Shown here one piece after another: positions 29,127 to 42,541 of a DNA stretch of 64,000 nucleotides. Position numbers and translations under genes: made by a program. Every line of letters starts with the position of its first letter. Position 1 is the first letter of the stretch. The notes beneath the pieces are model-generated. The model did not search any database and had not been told where the DNA came from. It saw only the letters and a list, made by a program, of their open reading frames with translations. The stretch is from assembly GCF_024713945.1 (NCBI RefSeq), contig NC_134678.1:434001-498000 (forward strand). The letters run 5' to 3'. The DNA comes from Dermatophagoides farinae (taxonomy: Eukaryota > Arthropoda > Arachnida > Sarcoptiformes > Pyroglyphidae).

Positions 29127-31160
29127 TCAAATAGTTGTTGTTCGTTTGTAGATGGATGAAACAAGTGCTGCCAATATGCCGGTTGCTGGCTGTTTTTCAT
29201 TATTGGCTGGATCATCCAATTTTAAATCCGGTATATTGTTTTCAACAAAATCAAAATCCTGTTCATCAGCTATCGCCGTTGTGGTCTTGTTGCTGTCGTC
29301 GTCGTTGTCGTTCGTATCGATTGTGGTCGGAAACGTATCGAATGTTTTTGATTTTTTCGTTATTTTAACCATATCATACATGAATAATTCATTGTGAATC
29401 ATACGGAACAAATTGTGACGAATTTCAAGATGATTATAATCACTTTGTGTGAAAATGGTCAGAAATTTTTGAATCATTTTTTCATGAATAACTTACGAAT
29501 TTGTCTGTGCATCAATGGCCACATCTAATGCAAGTTTGATATTACGAATCGAATGTTTTGGCTGTAATTCATTTCGAATGTCAACACGATACCAACAGCA
29601 TAGAAACACAATGTTTGCATTCAATTGTGCAATACGTCGATGAAATTGATCACGTTTCATTCGTTTACATGTCAATTCGCTAGGATATATGTGAATAGGA
29701 AAAAAAAATTCTGGATTCATTAAATTCGCTAAAATTTTCATTACCTGAACAGAATTTTTCTCGGCAAATGAATTCTACTGATCAATGCAAATAGATTGGT
29801 AAGATAGCATAGATATGATAATGCTGACATAATACGACGATGATCAACACGAAAACTATTATCACCAACATCTAGACATTCTATGGCATTGTTATGTGTA
29901 GCAGCTTTTATGTTTTGGAGAAAAAAAAATGAAATTAATAAAAAAATGAAAATTTTCAATTCAGAACACTACCTTCAAAATTTTCATCCAAATTAATCCA
30001 TGAATCAACAATTTTATAACGAATTATTTGCTGTTTACGAGTTTGATTTGATTCATATTTCTTTTTCTTATTATAATCATTTTTACATTTGATTGTCACA
30101 ACAGAATCATTGTTATCATCATCATCATCATCATCATCATCGTTGATAGCACAATCAAGTAATGGCAACGCTTCAGATTTATCACAGTTAATTGATTGAA
30201 TATTTAAATCATCGTCATCGTCATCGTCATCATCGTCAAAATGTTGTTGATTATTAATGGTGGTAGTAGTGAAAATGTTTTCCTGTATAGGAAACACATA
30301 CATTGTTAATTGATTCAATCGTTTTCGTATCAACGTGTTTAGTTCATCTTGAATTGAATATTTTTTCCGATAAAAATTATTCAAATTATAGCTCAATGTA
30401 GCATGATTATTTTTACATCGATTCATTTTATTTTTCACATCAATCTGTTTCTTATGATACAGCAAACGTTCACGTTCATGTTTGTTTAATAATTTTTTCA
30501 TATCACTAATAATCGAACGTTTTTCATTCATAATTTCACGTATTGTACGTATGTTTCGTTCGATTTCATTGATTTTGATTGTCTGTGTTCATTTGGAAGA
30601 AACAAAACAAAATTTATTATGATGAAAACAGAAACAAAAACGAAAATCCTCACCAATGAACTTTTTGTGACATTATTTTCGAAAAATTTTTGCACATCAT
30701 TACAATCACGTAGTTGTTGTTCTTTAAGTTTGATGAATTTCAATTTTTTATCCGCAAAACGTTCAAGAAAATTCTGTGTTGAATGAGTAAAATCACCATT
30801 ACGTATACAATTTGGACAGAATAATTTTCTCATTTCTTTCAAACAGATTGGACATTTAAAATGACGATTTTCGGATTGATTTTCAAATTGTTCATCAGCA
30901 AAAAAATTGTGATGTTTGCGCTGTTGATCCATTAGAAAATTATTAAATTGATGATCATTTGAAATATCGATATAAGGCTGGTGATGATGATGATTTGTCT
31001 CTTGAATTCGAACATTCATTATTTCATCATTGTCATCGTAGCCGTCATTACCATCATTACCATCACCATCATCATCACAATCAGAATTATATACATGACC
31101 ATCGTCACCAAGTGATAGATGACTAAATCCAGGCAGCATTTCATCATCATCTGTGATCAT
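29127..31160 (-). CDS. ATG14: ATG14 / Barkor, Beclin-1-associated autophagy regulator
   Basis: Five exons: 31160-30654, 30582-29973, 29904-29745, 29679-29497 and 29442-29127. All have GT-AG borders and matching phases; 591 residues in total. ATG14 targets the PI3-kinase class III complex (Vps34, Vps15, Beclin 1) to sites of autophagosome formation on the ER. A CPxC-x8-CPxC zinc-type motif (C103, C106, C115, C118) is followed by IRNGDF, as in the Barkor N-terminus. Then come a coiled coil (about 150-290) and the conserved ISAAL/LPKK-type block, here MSALSYLCYLTNLFALISRI with LPRKILF. The block RRIAQLNANIVFLC and LQPKHSIRNIKLALDV also match. The end (ILAALVSSIYKRTTTI) could be the membrane-sensing BATS helix. 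Acidic Asp runs near residues 28-47 and in the middle are lineage-specific. Divergence makes automated naming difficult, but motif order is clear. Confidence 0.85.
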
Positions 31161-31843
31161 TTTAATTAGATTTTGTTCAACAATTCATTATCATAACAAT
31201 AGTCAATGATTTACAATGATGATCACCATAGAATGATCATCATCATCAATATTGATAAATTACGTTTCAATGATTCGAAATTTTCATAAACAACCATAAC
31301 AACAAAAACAACATGATCACGTGACACTGAGAATTGGGTTGTCAATAGAGTACGTAATCAATTGATTTTTTTTTGTCAAATAAATTTTTATTTTTTTTTC
31401 TTGAAAATCAAAATTACAAACAGATTTTTTTTTGTTTTTATTGTTGTTGTTGTGACATGAAAAAAATGTGAAATGATGATGATGAGCTGTTGTTGTTGTT
31501 TTTTGTTGATAGAGGAGAGAGATCAATAAATCATTAATATATTTACACATTATGGATATGGATGTTTGTTTTCAAAGAAAAAAAAATGATTCATTTCTAA
31601 TTCATTCCAGTTAAACATTGGAATGTTTCTGGAGGGATGGTTTAGAAGAATTTAGTCAATCAAATAAAAAGTGAACATTAATTAATTCCAAATCCAGTTT
31701 GTTTGTTTTGTACAGCAGTATAAGTAATGAATTCTTGTGTGGCAAACAAAGTGTTGAAAAAAATTTTTTTCAATGATAAATCAATGACTATAGCCGTGAC
31801 TAGAGAGATTATCTGTTTCTGTTTGTTTGTGTTCGTGTTTGTG
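31161..31843. other. Intergenic region, ATG14 promoter and homeobox gene 3' UTR
   Basis: About 680 AT-rich bases with poly-T tracts and CAA/TTG runs. It must contain the ATG14 promoter and the 3' UTR of the Prop-like gene, both on the minus strand. No exon is seen. Confidence 0.6.
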
Positions 31844-34339
31844 TTATGTTTGATATTGAAGCATAGGTGAAGCAGCAGCAACAGCAGATGATAGATTTGA
31901 CTGATGATTATGTTGATTATGGCTATTACCATTATTCATTCGTAATGCATTGAATCCTTTATTATACCAATCATTTTCATTATCAATATCCGTTTGTTGT
32001 TGTTGTTGTTGTTGCTGTTGCTGTTGTTGTTGTCGATGATTCATTGAAACGGCTGCTGCTGCTGCTGCGGCTGCTGTTGTTGATGTCATACCAGAAAATG
32101 GTGATGTTCCATTTGGTCCATTCATTGAATGTGTATGATAAGCAGAAGTTGCAGCGGCTGCCGCAGCAGCTGCCGCTGCTATTGGTGCATGATAACGTGA
32201 AGCGGCAGCAGCCATTGTATTCAATGTTGAATTGGATGCGACTGTTCCACCAATACCAACGCCGCCAACACCACCACCACCACCACCACTATATTGATGA
32301 TATTGGTGATGATGATGATGATGATTACGATTTTGCGCTTGTACAGCTTGTGCTTGATGATAAATATTACGCATCATAGCACCATTACATGCTGGTAACA
32401 TTGAACTATTTGTTAATGCTTTTTGTATCTGTTTTTCTTGTTTACGATATTTAGCACGTCGATTTTGAAACCATACCTGGTATTAATTAAAATTGTTGAT
32501 GGATGGTGAGTAAAAAAAATTATTTCCATGGTTATATGATTGATAAATATAGGATGATTTTTTCCAATAATAATCAAACACATACCTGTATTCTTGCCTC
32601 ATTCAATTTAGTAATACGTGCCAATTCTTCACGACAATAGATATCTGGATAATGACTTTTAGCAAATGCTGTTTCCAATTCTTGCAATTGTTCCTGTGTA
32701 AATGTTGTACGATGTCTACGTCTTGCTGGTGTTGGTGGACATGAATTTGTTGTTGTTGTTGTCGATATGGCTGATGTCAATGATGTTGGTACCGATGTTA
32801 AACCGGCCATTAATGATGAATGTCCACTTAAGCCACCACCACCACCACTGGATACGGAAAGATGACTTAATACTGGCGGTGGTGGTGGTGGTAGAGGAGG
32901 CGGCGGCGGCGGTAATGCTGATGGCGGTACAAGTGTTGATTGTTGATGATGATGATGATGTTGATGATTATGATGCGAATGATGATGATGATTATGATGA
33001 GAATTTGTATTATTATCAACTTTAAGTTTCTTGAATGCAGTTTCCGTAGAATTACTCAATACATTTGGAAATGTGAAAACTGTTAATTAATCGTCAAATG
33101 AAATGAAAAACAAATCAATCAGTCAAAAATTTCAAATTCAAAAATTTATTGTGACAAGTTTTTCAATTACACTTGTTTTTTTTCGTGTCAACAACAATAA
33201 CAACAAGGTCATGTCACATTGGTGACGATCCATAACGATAAGTGTTAAATTATACGCATAGTGAATGGGGAGAAAAATAACAATAAAAATAACACTCTCA
33301 ATGCCTTCCTACAAATCATGATGTTGATGGTGATGACAATCGAATACAAAATTTGATCGCCTGCCGTGAATGAATGAACGAATGATGGAAACTACTAACT
33401 AACTAACTAACTAACTAATGGAAATTCACCATCATCACTTAAAACCCGAAATTTGACACAACAACAACAATCAACCGCACAAATACACAATACATTTCAT
33501 GTCGGGTTTTGTGTTCCAAGTGTTCTACAGTTTTTTTTTTGTTTCTGTATCATTCGGCAAAAATTTTACCAACACCTGCTCTTTATTTGAAAAGATATTT
33601 TTGTTCTCGACTTTTTCTCTGTGTGAGTGTGTAAGTTTGATGTCAATCATTCATTGATTTGAATGATTGTGAATGGATGTTTTGTTGTTGTTGTTGTTTC
33701 ATCTAACAACTACAATCCCGATGAATGTAATGAATAAATCAAAGGAAAAAAAGAAAATTTGTCACAATCATGTTGAATTGGAATATATTGAATTTTACAA
33801 GAAATTTTTCTGGAAAAAAATGACTAAATAATATCGGGAAAATTTCTCACTCTTAATTATAGGTTCAAATCATAGACACCGGCTTTTTTTGTGTTTCTAA
33901 ACATCATACCTGAATGATGATGATGATGATTATTATTATTATCATTCAATAATCGATGATTATGATGATGATGGTTTTGATTATGATGACCACCGGATGT
34001 TGTTGTCGATGATGATGATGATGATGACGATGATGATGATGTGCCACTATTATTATTATTATTATTATTATCCATTAATTGTGTATTATTACTGTTACTA
34101 CCACCACCACCACCACCACCATTTAATGCTGCCATACCATATAATGTTGTAGTAAAATCATTATTAATATTATCATCACTTGTTGTTGTTGTCAATGAAT
34201 TAACATTAAGATTACCACAAATGGGCGTCGATGATGATGATGACGATGACGGCGTTGATGATGCTGATGACGATGATGTTGATGATGTAGATTTTGTTGT
34301 TGAATTTTGACGTTGATGTTTTTCCGTTGTTTGAGACAT
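31844..34339 (-). CDS. Paired-like homeobox transcription factor, Prop1/unc-42 type
   Basis: Three exons: 34339-33910, 33079-32586 and 32476-31844, about 518 residues. The 60-residue homeodomain ([20 protein letters not shown] through [15 protein letters not shown]) is encoded at 32723-32586 and 32476-32435. It is interrupted at the classic homeobox intron site before VWFQNRR. Residue 50 is Gln, so it is paired-like, and [20 protein letters not shown] is characteristic of the Prop1 / C. elegans unc-42 / fly CG32532 group, which specifies neuron or pituitary identity. No paired box is present. Flanks carry His, Pro, Gly, Ala, Gln, Ser and Asn runs; the protein ends [12 protein letters not shown] at 34339 is the first in the open frame; the frame extends a few codons upstream to a possible acceptor (CAAAG at about 34375), so a further 5' exon is possible. 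Intron 1 is unusually long (830 bases). Confidence 0.88.
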
Positions 34340-37300
34340 TGAAAATGGATGATTAAGATTTGTATTATCATTCACTTTGGATTAGAATCATCAGAATTAT
34401 TATCAATCATAAAACTTTAGAAAAAATCCAAATAAGACGTAGTGTTAATATAAATTTTATTATCGGTCGTTTGTTGTGTGTTATCTGTTGTTGTTGAGAT
34501 GAAATAATTAATTAATTTAACTTGAAATACCGAAAAAAATCGATAATTAATTTTGAAATTTAATGAAATTTTCACTCTCTCTTTCTTATTCAGAATCGAT
34601 TAATTGATTTTGCAAATGTCTATGTGTGTGTGTGTGTGTGTGTGTGATGTTTGGTTAACATTTACAAATGAAATATGATTACCAAACATCGTGTGCATAT
34701 GGACAAAATATGTTGGATTCAGATTCATCTATGGGTGGCTAGATCAAATTCGGCCTTTTTTTTCGTTTGTTGTTTTCAATTTTTTATTTTTTGTTGTTGT
34801 TGTTGTTGTTGTTGACGCTGATGACTGATGGTTGATTCAATCATAAACCATCAACCATGATGAATGTGAATGTAAATGTGAATTTGGGCTAATGATGATG
34901 ATGATGATGATGATGATAATCATATACTACCAAACTATCAATACCAAGTAGTGTGTTTTGTTGTTGTTGTTGATGATGATGATGATAAATTAAGCCTATT
35001 ATGGTGAGTTGGTTACACTACTCTGTTACTAGCTTTCGGATAACTACAGTATTTCAACACACACACACAAACACACAGCGGACATCATTATTTGAGAATA
35101 TAAAAATAATGATGATGAGATGGACATGGAATCGAGATTCTAGAATTTTTTCTGGAGTGCAAAAAAAATTCAGCTAACTAGAATTGAATGGTAGTAGTAG
35201 TAGTAGCAGCAATAGTAGTAATTTACAATACTACAAACCACACCTTCAATTCATTTTTATTGACCAATCATCATTGATCATAGCAACTATATAGTCTATT
35301 CATTCATACATAAATAGTATTGAAAATGGGAAGTACCAAACGGAAAAAGTGATTGTGATGAATACACGCCTATTTTTTTTCATGAATGATTATTTTCAGA
35401 CGCAATGGATAAAAAAAAATCGCTTTTTTCTTTTGCTTTGAATCAAATAGAATAGTTCAAATTTGCGTCCAATTTTTTTTTTGATTATCTCATCTTTTAC
35501 TGATGGCAAAGTGAAAAAAGATGATGTTTCTGTTGTTGTCGACGATGATGATGATGATGATGATGACGATGATAACTGGATTACGAACATTTTTCATGGC
35601 AAAAAAATACAGCAGCAGCAGCAGTAGTATTCTCGCTTAGTCGAAAACGAAAAAAAACTACTACGTGTTTTTCAAAAAAAACAAAACTGCCAAAAAAAAA
35701 ACCCAAAACATTTTTTTCTCCTAAATCTATCTATCGCTCTTTCGTTTTCATTTTCATTCAAAGAGAAACAGAAAAATGCCGAATTTGAATCCCCATTTGC
35801 ATCATCCGACATTCAATGTTCATCATCGAGAAAAATTTTTTTTTTGTCTCTCAAAAAAAATTGATCGATATTTATGATCATGTGTCTCATTTGATGTGTC
35901 ATTGGATCGATTTGGTCATCATTGAAAATGAGAAAAAAAAACAAAACATTTAACCAATGTTTTCCAATATTTTTGTTGTTGATTCAATTCAAGTCAGAGC
36001 CAAAAAAAAACGGTATAAACATTATACACACACACACACAGTAATATTCTGTGATTCTTTTTTTTCAATTTTCAACATCACAAACAAAAATAATGATGAT
36101 GGAAAAAAAACTTTTACTTTACTTTAGTTTAGTTTATTTCAAGTTTTATGTTCTACGGTTTTTTTTTCTCTCTTCAGCCAAGTTTTTGTGAACATTTCTC
36201 AAACAAAATCAAAAGAAAAAGTAATGCAAAAAGAGAAAGTGAGATTCTGTAGTATATTCTGTAGATATTAAATCCATTAAATGCATTTTAACAACTTATA
36301 CAGACACATTCACTTTTATCAAACTATTATTATCATTTATAGTTGCAGAAAAGAGAGAGAGAGAGAGAAAAAAAAAAGATTCCAAATAGGCAACAACAAC
36401 AACAACAACAACAACGAGAATGATGAAGAAGAAAAAGAAAAATAAAGTAGATAGAATGGATGGATGGATGGAAAATGGAGAAAGTGGAAAAAAAACCTCT
36501 TACTTTCTGTGTTTTTCAATTATCGAAACACACACACACACACAGCGCACAGTTTTTCTCTATGATGATTTACTTGTGTACAATAATATGCATTTTTTTT
36601 TGTTGTTCATTCATTCATTCATTCATTTGGGGAATTCATCTTGCTCCTTGGAATATTTTTCTCCACGTCGCAGTACACACCATATATAGGTCTTGATTTT
36701 GTGGAAAATTTTTTTTTTCAAGTCTAAACTTTCAAGTCGAATGAAATCATTATTGATTATTGATTGATTATGACAGAAATATAAAACATCTTGAGTTTTT
36801 AAAATTATATTGTCATCATTCGTTCATTGTTTTCAAGCACCTGTGAGTGTTTCAATATGTTTTACTATCATCATTTTCATGATTTTTTTTTGGAAAAATG
36901 TAAAAAAAACTAGAAAAAACCATTATCAAAGGTTATTGAGGATGATCATGTTCTAATTAATGGATTGCAATCACAAATTCATTCGGTGTATGAATAGCCG
37001 ATGATGACAATGGTGTCATTTTTTTCGGTTAATATTTCGTACACGCGTACGATCCTACGTACGTTATGCATGTCGTGTTTTATTTTATAAATCCTCAAAT
37101 GTATACGACAACAACACCATAATAAACAGCAGGTGTCCCGCCCAGCGGGTCGGTAATTTGAATCTTTTTTTTTTTTTTTTTGTTCATTGAATATCACCGA
37201 ATCTGAATCCAAATCCGAATCATCATCATCATCATCATCATCGGGTATTTTGATGATGATGATGAACAAATGGATCGCACATGTACTACATGTGCACACA

Positions 37301-37750
37301 AGTGACTCTTTTTCCTCGATCTATGTATGTCTCTTTTATTTTATACATCGGCCAAAAAATTTTATTGACCGATCAAGTGTAATTTGAGAATATGAATACA
37401 AAATGTGAAAAGTGGAAAAAAAATATCAACACCACACGTGCACAAACGTGGTAAATTTGCAAACAACAACAATAACAACAACAACAACAAAAAACATAAT
37501 GATGAAAAGTCCGATTGTGAATGTATATTCATCATTGATTCCATCAATCTATCGAGAGACAGAAAGAAAAAAAAATCAATTACCAACAATGAAGAAAAAA
37601 ATACACAAATGAATTTTCTAAAAAATTTTCTTGTAAATCAAGATTATTTTTGCCATCTTTCTGGATTCTTTCTCTCTCTCTCTCTCTCTTCATTTATTTA
37701 TCCATAAATAACAAATTCATTTCCAGTGAAGAGAAAGAGATCGACTCAAT

Positions 37751-37778
<28 letters not shown>
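37751..37778. repeat. (CA)14 microsatellite
   Basis: Uninterrupted CA run ending in CAG. Confidence 0.95.
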
Positions 37779-37781
<3 letters not shown>

Positions 37782-37970
37782 CATTCAGAATTTTTTTTTT
37801 TTGATGGACACCTGAGCTCATTTTTCTTTATTTTTTTTTTGTTCTCGTGATGACGACATGATGATGATGGTGATGATTTTATTCCATTCACTATATTCAC
37901 ACCCAATTGATTCGAAAAGTGTTTCGATGAACACACACACACACGCACACATGTTCTATATATATACAAT

Positions 37971-37994
37971 AACCAACCAACCAACCAACCAACC
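37971..37994. repeat. (AACC)6 microsatellite
   Basis: Six AACC units, followed by an interrupted CCAGCTAGCCAACC tail. Similar AACC/TTGG patches occur near 9440-9470 and 41165-41190. It is not a telomere repeat of arthropods. Confidence 0.9.
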
Positions 37995-39134
37995 AGCTAG
38001 CCAACCGAGCAATATTCACTTTTTTTTCCTCTTGATTCCAATGATTCCAATGGAATGATGAGAATGAAAGAAAAAAAAATGAAATTCTAGTTCCAAAAGA
38101 AGTGAAGAAAAACAAAAATGAGAATTCCAACTATAGTTGGTGTCCAAAATTCTTTCGATGTGTGTGTGTGTGTGTGTGTATGAATGATGATGAGTTATTG
38201 TTCGTTTCATTTTCTGGCTGTGAACAAGCCAATTTATTATTCTTGATTCTTGATTTTTTTTTTTTTTTTTTTTTTGAAAAAACTTTTGTTGGCGTATTGT
38301 GTACAAATGTTTCATGATGATGATGTTGATGCTTTTTCTGGATTTTCACTGGAAACTAGAGAGAGAAAGAGAAGATGAAGAAAAATAGTGAAAAGTCACA
38401 ACAACAACCAACATCATCATTTGATAATTTTTTCCATTCTATTCTATAGGGTGTCTATGGAAATACACCAAAAGCATTCTTCACATAAACAGGTTGAGTT
38501 CATTTTTCCATCATCATCATCATCATTGATTCTATAGTATACAGGGCGAGAGATAGATAAATTCATAGGAATAGCAAATTCTTCCCTTTTTTGCAGAATT
38601 TGTACACACACAAAAAAAGCAAAAAGTGAATATTCCGTTTTTTTTGCCCCATCATTCTATAACATCCATCCAACCATCCATCCATCCATATATAAAGCTT
38701 AGCTTTTCAGTATCTCTATCTATCTATCTATCTCGCATTTTGGTCTTTCACTAATTTACGAAATTCTATTCCAATCAAACCAGGCAAAAAAGAGAAAGAA
38801 AAAGAAGAAAAAAAAACTCATTTAAATTCATCTGGGGATTCTCGTAGTCGTCATCGTCATCGTTGTTGTTTCTAGTTCTCTAGCTGCTGCTGCTGCTGCT
38901 GTTTGTGTGATGAGGATGATGCTTATACATTGTTGTAGTTGATGGTGATGATGATGATTCTATTGGCTATCAACAGAATCTATTTATCAAACACGCCCAC
39001 CAAACCACCCATCCGCATGATTAAAATATGAAATTTTTTTAAAAATGAAAATTTCTTGTTTATTCGACAATAAATTATTATTAAATTTAAATTGATCGAT
39101 TGATTGATTGATTGATTGATTGATTTTGGTTTTT

Positions 39135-39770
39135 TCAAATATTCAGGCTAAGTAAATATTCTCCATATGAAATATAGCCATCATTATCTAGATCAAAAAG
39201 GGTTAAAATTTGATCAATTTTACCTGCATCAAGCGAAATTTGTTCATGCCAATATTGACGTAACTGGTCGCTGGTCATCTAACACATGACAAAAATCAAA
39301 AATAAAAAAACAAAAAGCAAACAAACAAGCACGAACAAACCTTTTTCAAATCATCATTTGATGATGGTTCCATGTCATGATAGATTGATGATAAAATCTC
39401 TAGACCATCCAATCGTAGATTATCATCATAATCATGTAATTTAAAATTATAGAAAATCATATCTCTTTCTTCCTGTTGTGTTTGTGGTTGTTGGTGGCCA
39501 TTTGGATCGTCATTCACATCGATAAAATATTGTTCCTTTAAATCATGTTTAATATGTCTAATAAAGGGTTAATTTTTTTTGTTTTGTTTTACAATTTTCA
39601 ACTTACTCGAAATTTTTATTGTATAAAATTGATCCACCACTACCACCACCACCACCACCACCATTATTATTTTGATTATTATGGGCCATAGAAATGTTGA
39701 TGAAAATCACAACGATAAAAATGACCAATAATGATGATGGCGATGAAAGTGTTAATATTTTTTTATTCAT
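39135..39770 (-). CDS. EF-hand secretory-pathway protein, MCFD2-like
   Basis: Three exons: 39770-39607, 39557-39341 and 39278-39135, joined in phase across 49- and 62-base introns; 174 residues. Residues about 1-29 form a signal peptide (hydrophobic core LLVIFIVVIFINISMA), followed by Asn and Gly runs. Two EF-hand loops are complete: DYDDNLRLDGLE and DLDNDGYISYGE. The order signal peptide, acidic linker, two EF-hands near the C-terminus matches MCFD2, which with LMAN1/ERGIC-53 carries glycoprotein cargo from ER to Golgi in a calcium-dependent way. A CGREF1-like or generic EF-hand protein is the alternative. ATG at 39770 is chosen because it gives the shortest complete signal peptide. Confidence 0.82.
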
Positions 39771-39960
39771 AATTTCATCTATATTCAATGATGATGATGA
39801 TGATTTGTTTTTTTGTTGTTGTCAATGAATTGTGACACGTGGTAAAACAATTTTTATTTTTTTATCATAATTTTTCCACCGTTGTCATAACAAATCTGAT
39901 TTCCAATTAATTGATAATAATTGTGTTTTAAAAAAAAAAATTTTTTAAAATTATCCAATT

Positions 39961-39975
39961 CACTAGCGCCATCTA
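39961..39975 (-). promoter_or_regulatory. CTCF-like motif upstream of MCFD2-like gene
   Basis: Minus strand reads TAGATGGCGCTAGTG, containing the GATGGCGC core seen in insect CTCF sites. It lies 191 bases upstream of the MCFD2-like start codon. Confidence 0.3.
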
Positions 39976-40239
39976 TCGTCTGTGATTAATAACAGTAGTT
40001 TGAAAAATTTATTTTGCTACCAAATCAGTCAAAAAAAAAACGAAACAAAATTTTTTTTGTTTTCTCAAATTTAAACAAATTCTAACCGATAAACGTACAC
40101 ACCTGTTCATCATCAAGATGGTAAAATGTATGTAATATGCAATTTATGTGCGTGATGATGATGACAATACAACAACAATGACAACAACAACGACAACGAC
40201 AAAAAATTTCAATTGTTTTCAACAACAACAACAACAACA

Positions 40240-40488
40240 ATGATGAAACCAACGCAAAATCTCATGATAAACAAGTTGTGGGCTAGATTAATCTTTGATT
40301 ATCATAATTTTTGTGTTTCATTTCTATATCCATTGGCATTCACCATGATGGAACCTGAGATGATTTTTTTTTTGTTTTTGGACAAAAATCAAATCGATCC
40401 ATTTATCGATTTGATTGGAATTTTTTTTTTGTTGTTGCTGAATTTTGCATCAATGGGCGTTTTTTTTTTTGCTGTTATTTTCGAATAA
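40240..40488 (+). other. Candidate small membrane-protein ORF
   Basis: 82 codons from ATGATGAAACC to TAA. The first half is ordinary sequence (LMINKLWARLIFDYHNFCVS) and the second half has two hydrophobic stretches (IDLIGIFFLLLLNFASMGVF). Part of the hydrophobicity comes from poly-T runs, so chance is a strong alternative. No family recognised. Confidence 0.2.
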
Positions 40489-42541
40489 ACAGCTGTCTCC
40501 AAATTGAATGTTTATGGAAAAGGAGAAAGAAAAAAAAATCTTGAAACTTCAAACTTCAATTTTTTTTTTTTTTTGATTTGATTTCAGAGCACAAAAAAAA
40601 CAATGGATGTTTTGGAATCATATTATTATTATTATTAACCCATTGTTGTGTAGAATGGAAAATGTTTCTCTTTCTTTCTTTATTCATTGGAATATTAATT
40701 CGACTATACTATATATATTGCAATCATCAACATTAAAACGGACAGGTGTGATTTCAAACGTGTTTCAATTTTTCTCTGTTGTTTGTTCGGTTGGTGGTGG
40801 TGGTGGTGATGGTGGCCAGGATTGCAACCATCAACAGTCATCATCGCCATCAAAAAACATAACTTAATAATGAAGATGGAGATCCACACACACACACAAT
40901 GGACAAGCTTTTACCATACGGACTTTGTATATACACTTGAAAAAAAAACTCTGAATTACTTTTACGAAACAAACACACACACACAAAGAGCACAGAGTAT
41001 ACGGAATAAAAGTGGCTAAAAAAGTGTTATTTTTCTCTGTTGTAACAACAGGCCACCACCACCACCACCACCAATACCAACAACAACGACCACTGGATCA
41101 TCATCATCATTGATCATCATAAAGAAAAAAAGCCAGTTTGTCCGGAAACTATGGTTGATACACACCAACCAACTAACCAACCAACCAACCATTCAACAAA
41201 CCAATCAACCAGTATACCATACAACATAAAAAGCCACATTTGGGATTTCTGTAATTTTTCATTTTTCATTTTTTTTTTGTTTCTTCAATGAATTATCGTA
41301 ACGCATGCGTATTGTCAATTTGATCGGTCGTCGTCGTCTTCTTTTTCGTTATTGTTGTTGTTGTTGTTTGTTTGTCTGTTTTATGTTTTTTTTTTCGTAT
41401 TTTCGTATGGCTGAATGGTTCTCTCTATCTGTCTCTTTTTCAAAATGAAACCATGGTAAAATAATTCGGGTCTCTCATTCATTTTCATGTTTTTCTTCTT
41501 CGTGTTCGTGTGTTCGTATGTGTGTGTGTGTGTGCGTGTGACTTGAACATTTTGTTTGATTCGATAGAATAAAAAAAACAACAACAACAACGAATAAAAT
41601 GAAATGTGAAATGAGATGACGATATACAACAACAACAACCGATGATCGTTGAATGATCCGATTTTTTTTTATTTTCGCATTATTATGAAGAAAATAAAAC
41701 AAAAATTGATTCAAATTCGATCGATTCATTCATCCACCCATAGTCTGTTTGTGTGTAAATAGATTTCGAATCTTTTTTTTTGTTTTGTTTTGTTTTAAAA
41801 TATTTTTAAAATTCCAAACAAACCGAATTCGATTATTATTGCCTTGTGAAGAAGATAATAGAATTTTTTCATCAATCAATCAATCAATTAATCAATCGGA
41901 TGAAAAAAATTCTTTGACATCAAAAAAAAACTTGAATATTTCCTTCTTTGTTTTCATTGTTTGTTGTTGTTGTTGCTGTTTTTTTCTGTTTGTTTGTTTG
42001 TTTGTTTGTTGTTGGTTCAAATGATGCCCATTTTTTTTTGCTTGTGATTATTCTATTTTGTCATTTGTGTGTGTGTGTGTATTTAAATGAATGAATGAAT
42101 GTTTTTAGTACAACAAAAAAGTTATTTATATTTTTCATCTATAAATTGAAAATAGAAAGCCTTTTTTATTCAACTTTTTTTTCCGATTTGTCAATCAATC
42201 AATCAATCAGTCAATCGATTGATCAAATAAAATCAATTTCAATTGGATAATGATAATTTGTTGTTTCTGTTGTTTGTACGAATGAATGAATGAATGATCA
42301 CCATCATCATCGAACACGAGCACTTGTTGAAAGTGATGCTCTAAATACAAACAATCATCATCATCATTCATTAATAATCGTCTTATAATCTGAATCTAAA
42401 TTTGTTTGGTTTTTTTTTTTTGATCAAACAAAACAAAACAAAACAAAAGAGAAAAATTTTCCATTTCTTCCACATCAAATTTTTTTTTTATGTGTTCAAC
42501 AAAACAACAACAGAAGCAGCAACGTTAAATCAGAAAAAAAA

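Larger units (their letters stand above)
34376..39134. other. Non-coding region between homeobox gene and MCFD2-like gene
   Basis: About 4.8 kb with no supported gene; frames are repeat translations. It contains TG, CA, AACC, CTG and CAT repeats and a small GC-rich patch (CCCGCCCAGCGGGTCGG near 37138-37154). Much of it probably serves as upstream control DNA for the homeobox gene, which is transcribed leftward from its left edge. A CCAAT plus CACGCCC pair sits at 38962-38998. Confidence 0.6.
39771..42541. other. Intergenic region between MCFD2-like gene and girdin
   Basis: About 2.8 kb between divergent genes. It holds the CTCF-like motif at 39961-39975, CAA/CA/CCA repeats, poly-T tracts and one candidate short frame at 40240-40488. 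The girdin promoter and 5' UTR should lie near the right end. No other exon is evident. Confidence 0.6.

Noticed and set aside
37138-37154. GC-rich patch CCCGCCCAGCGGGTCGG
   Set aside because: Considered as tRNA or promoter; it does not fold into a tRNA with neighbours and no gene start is near.
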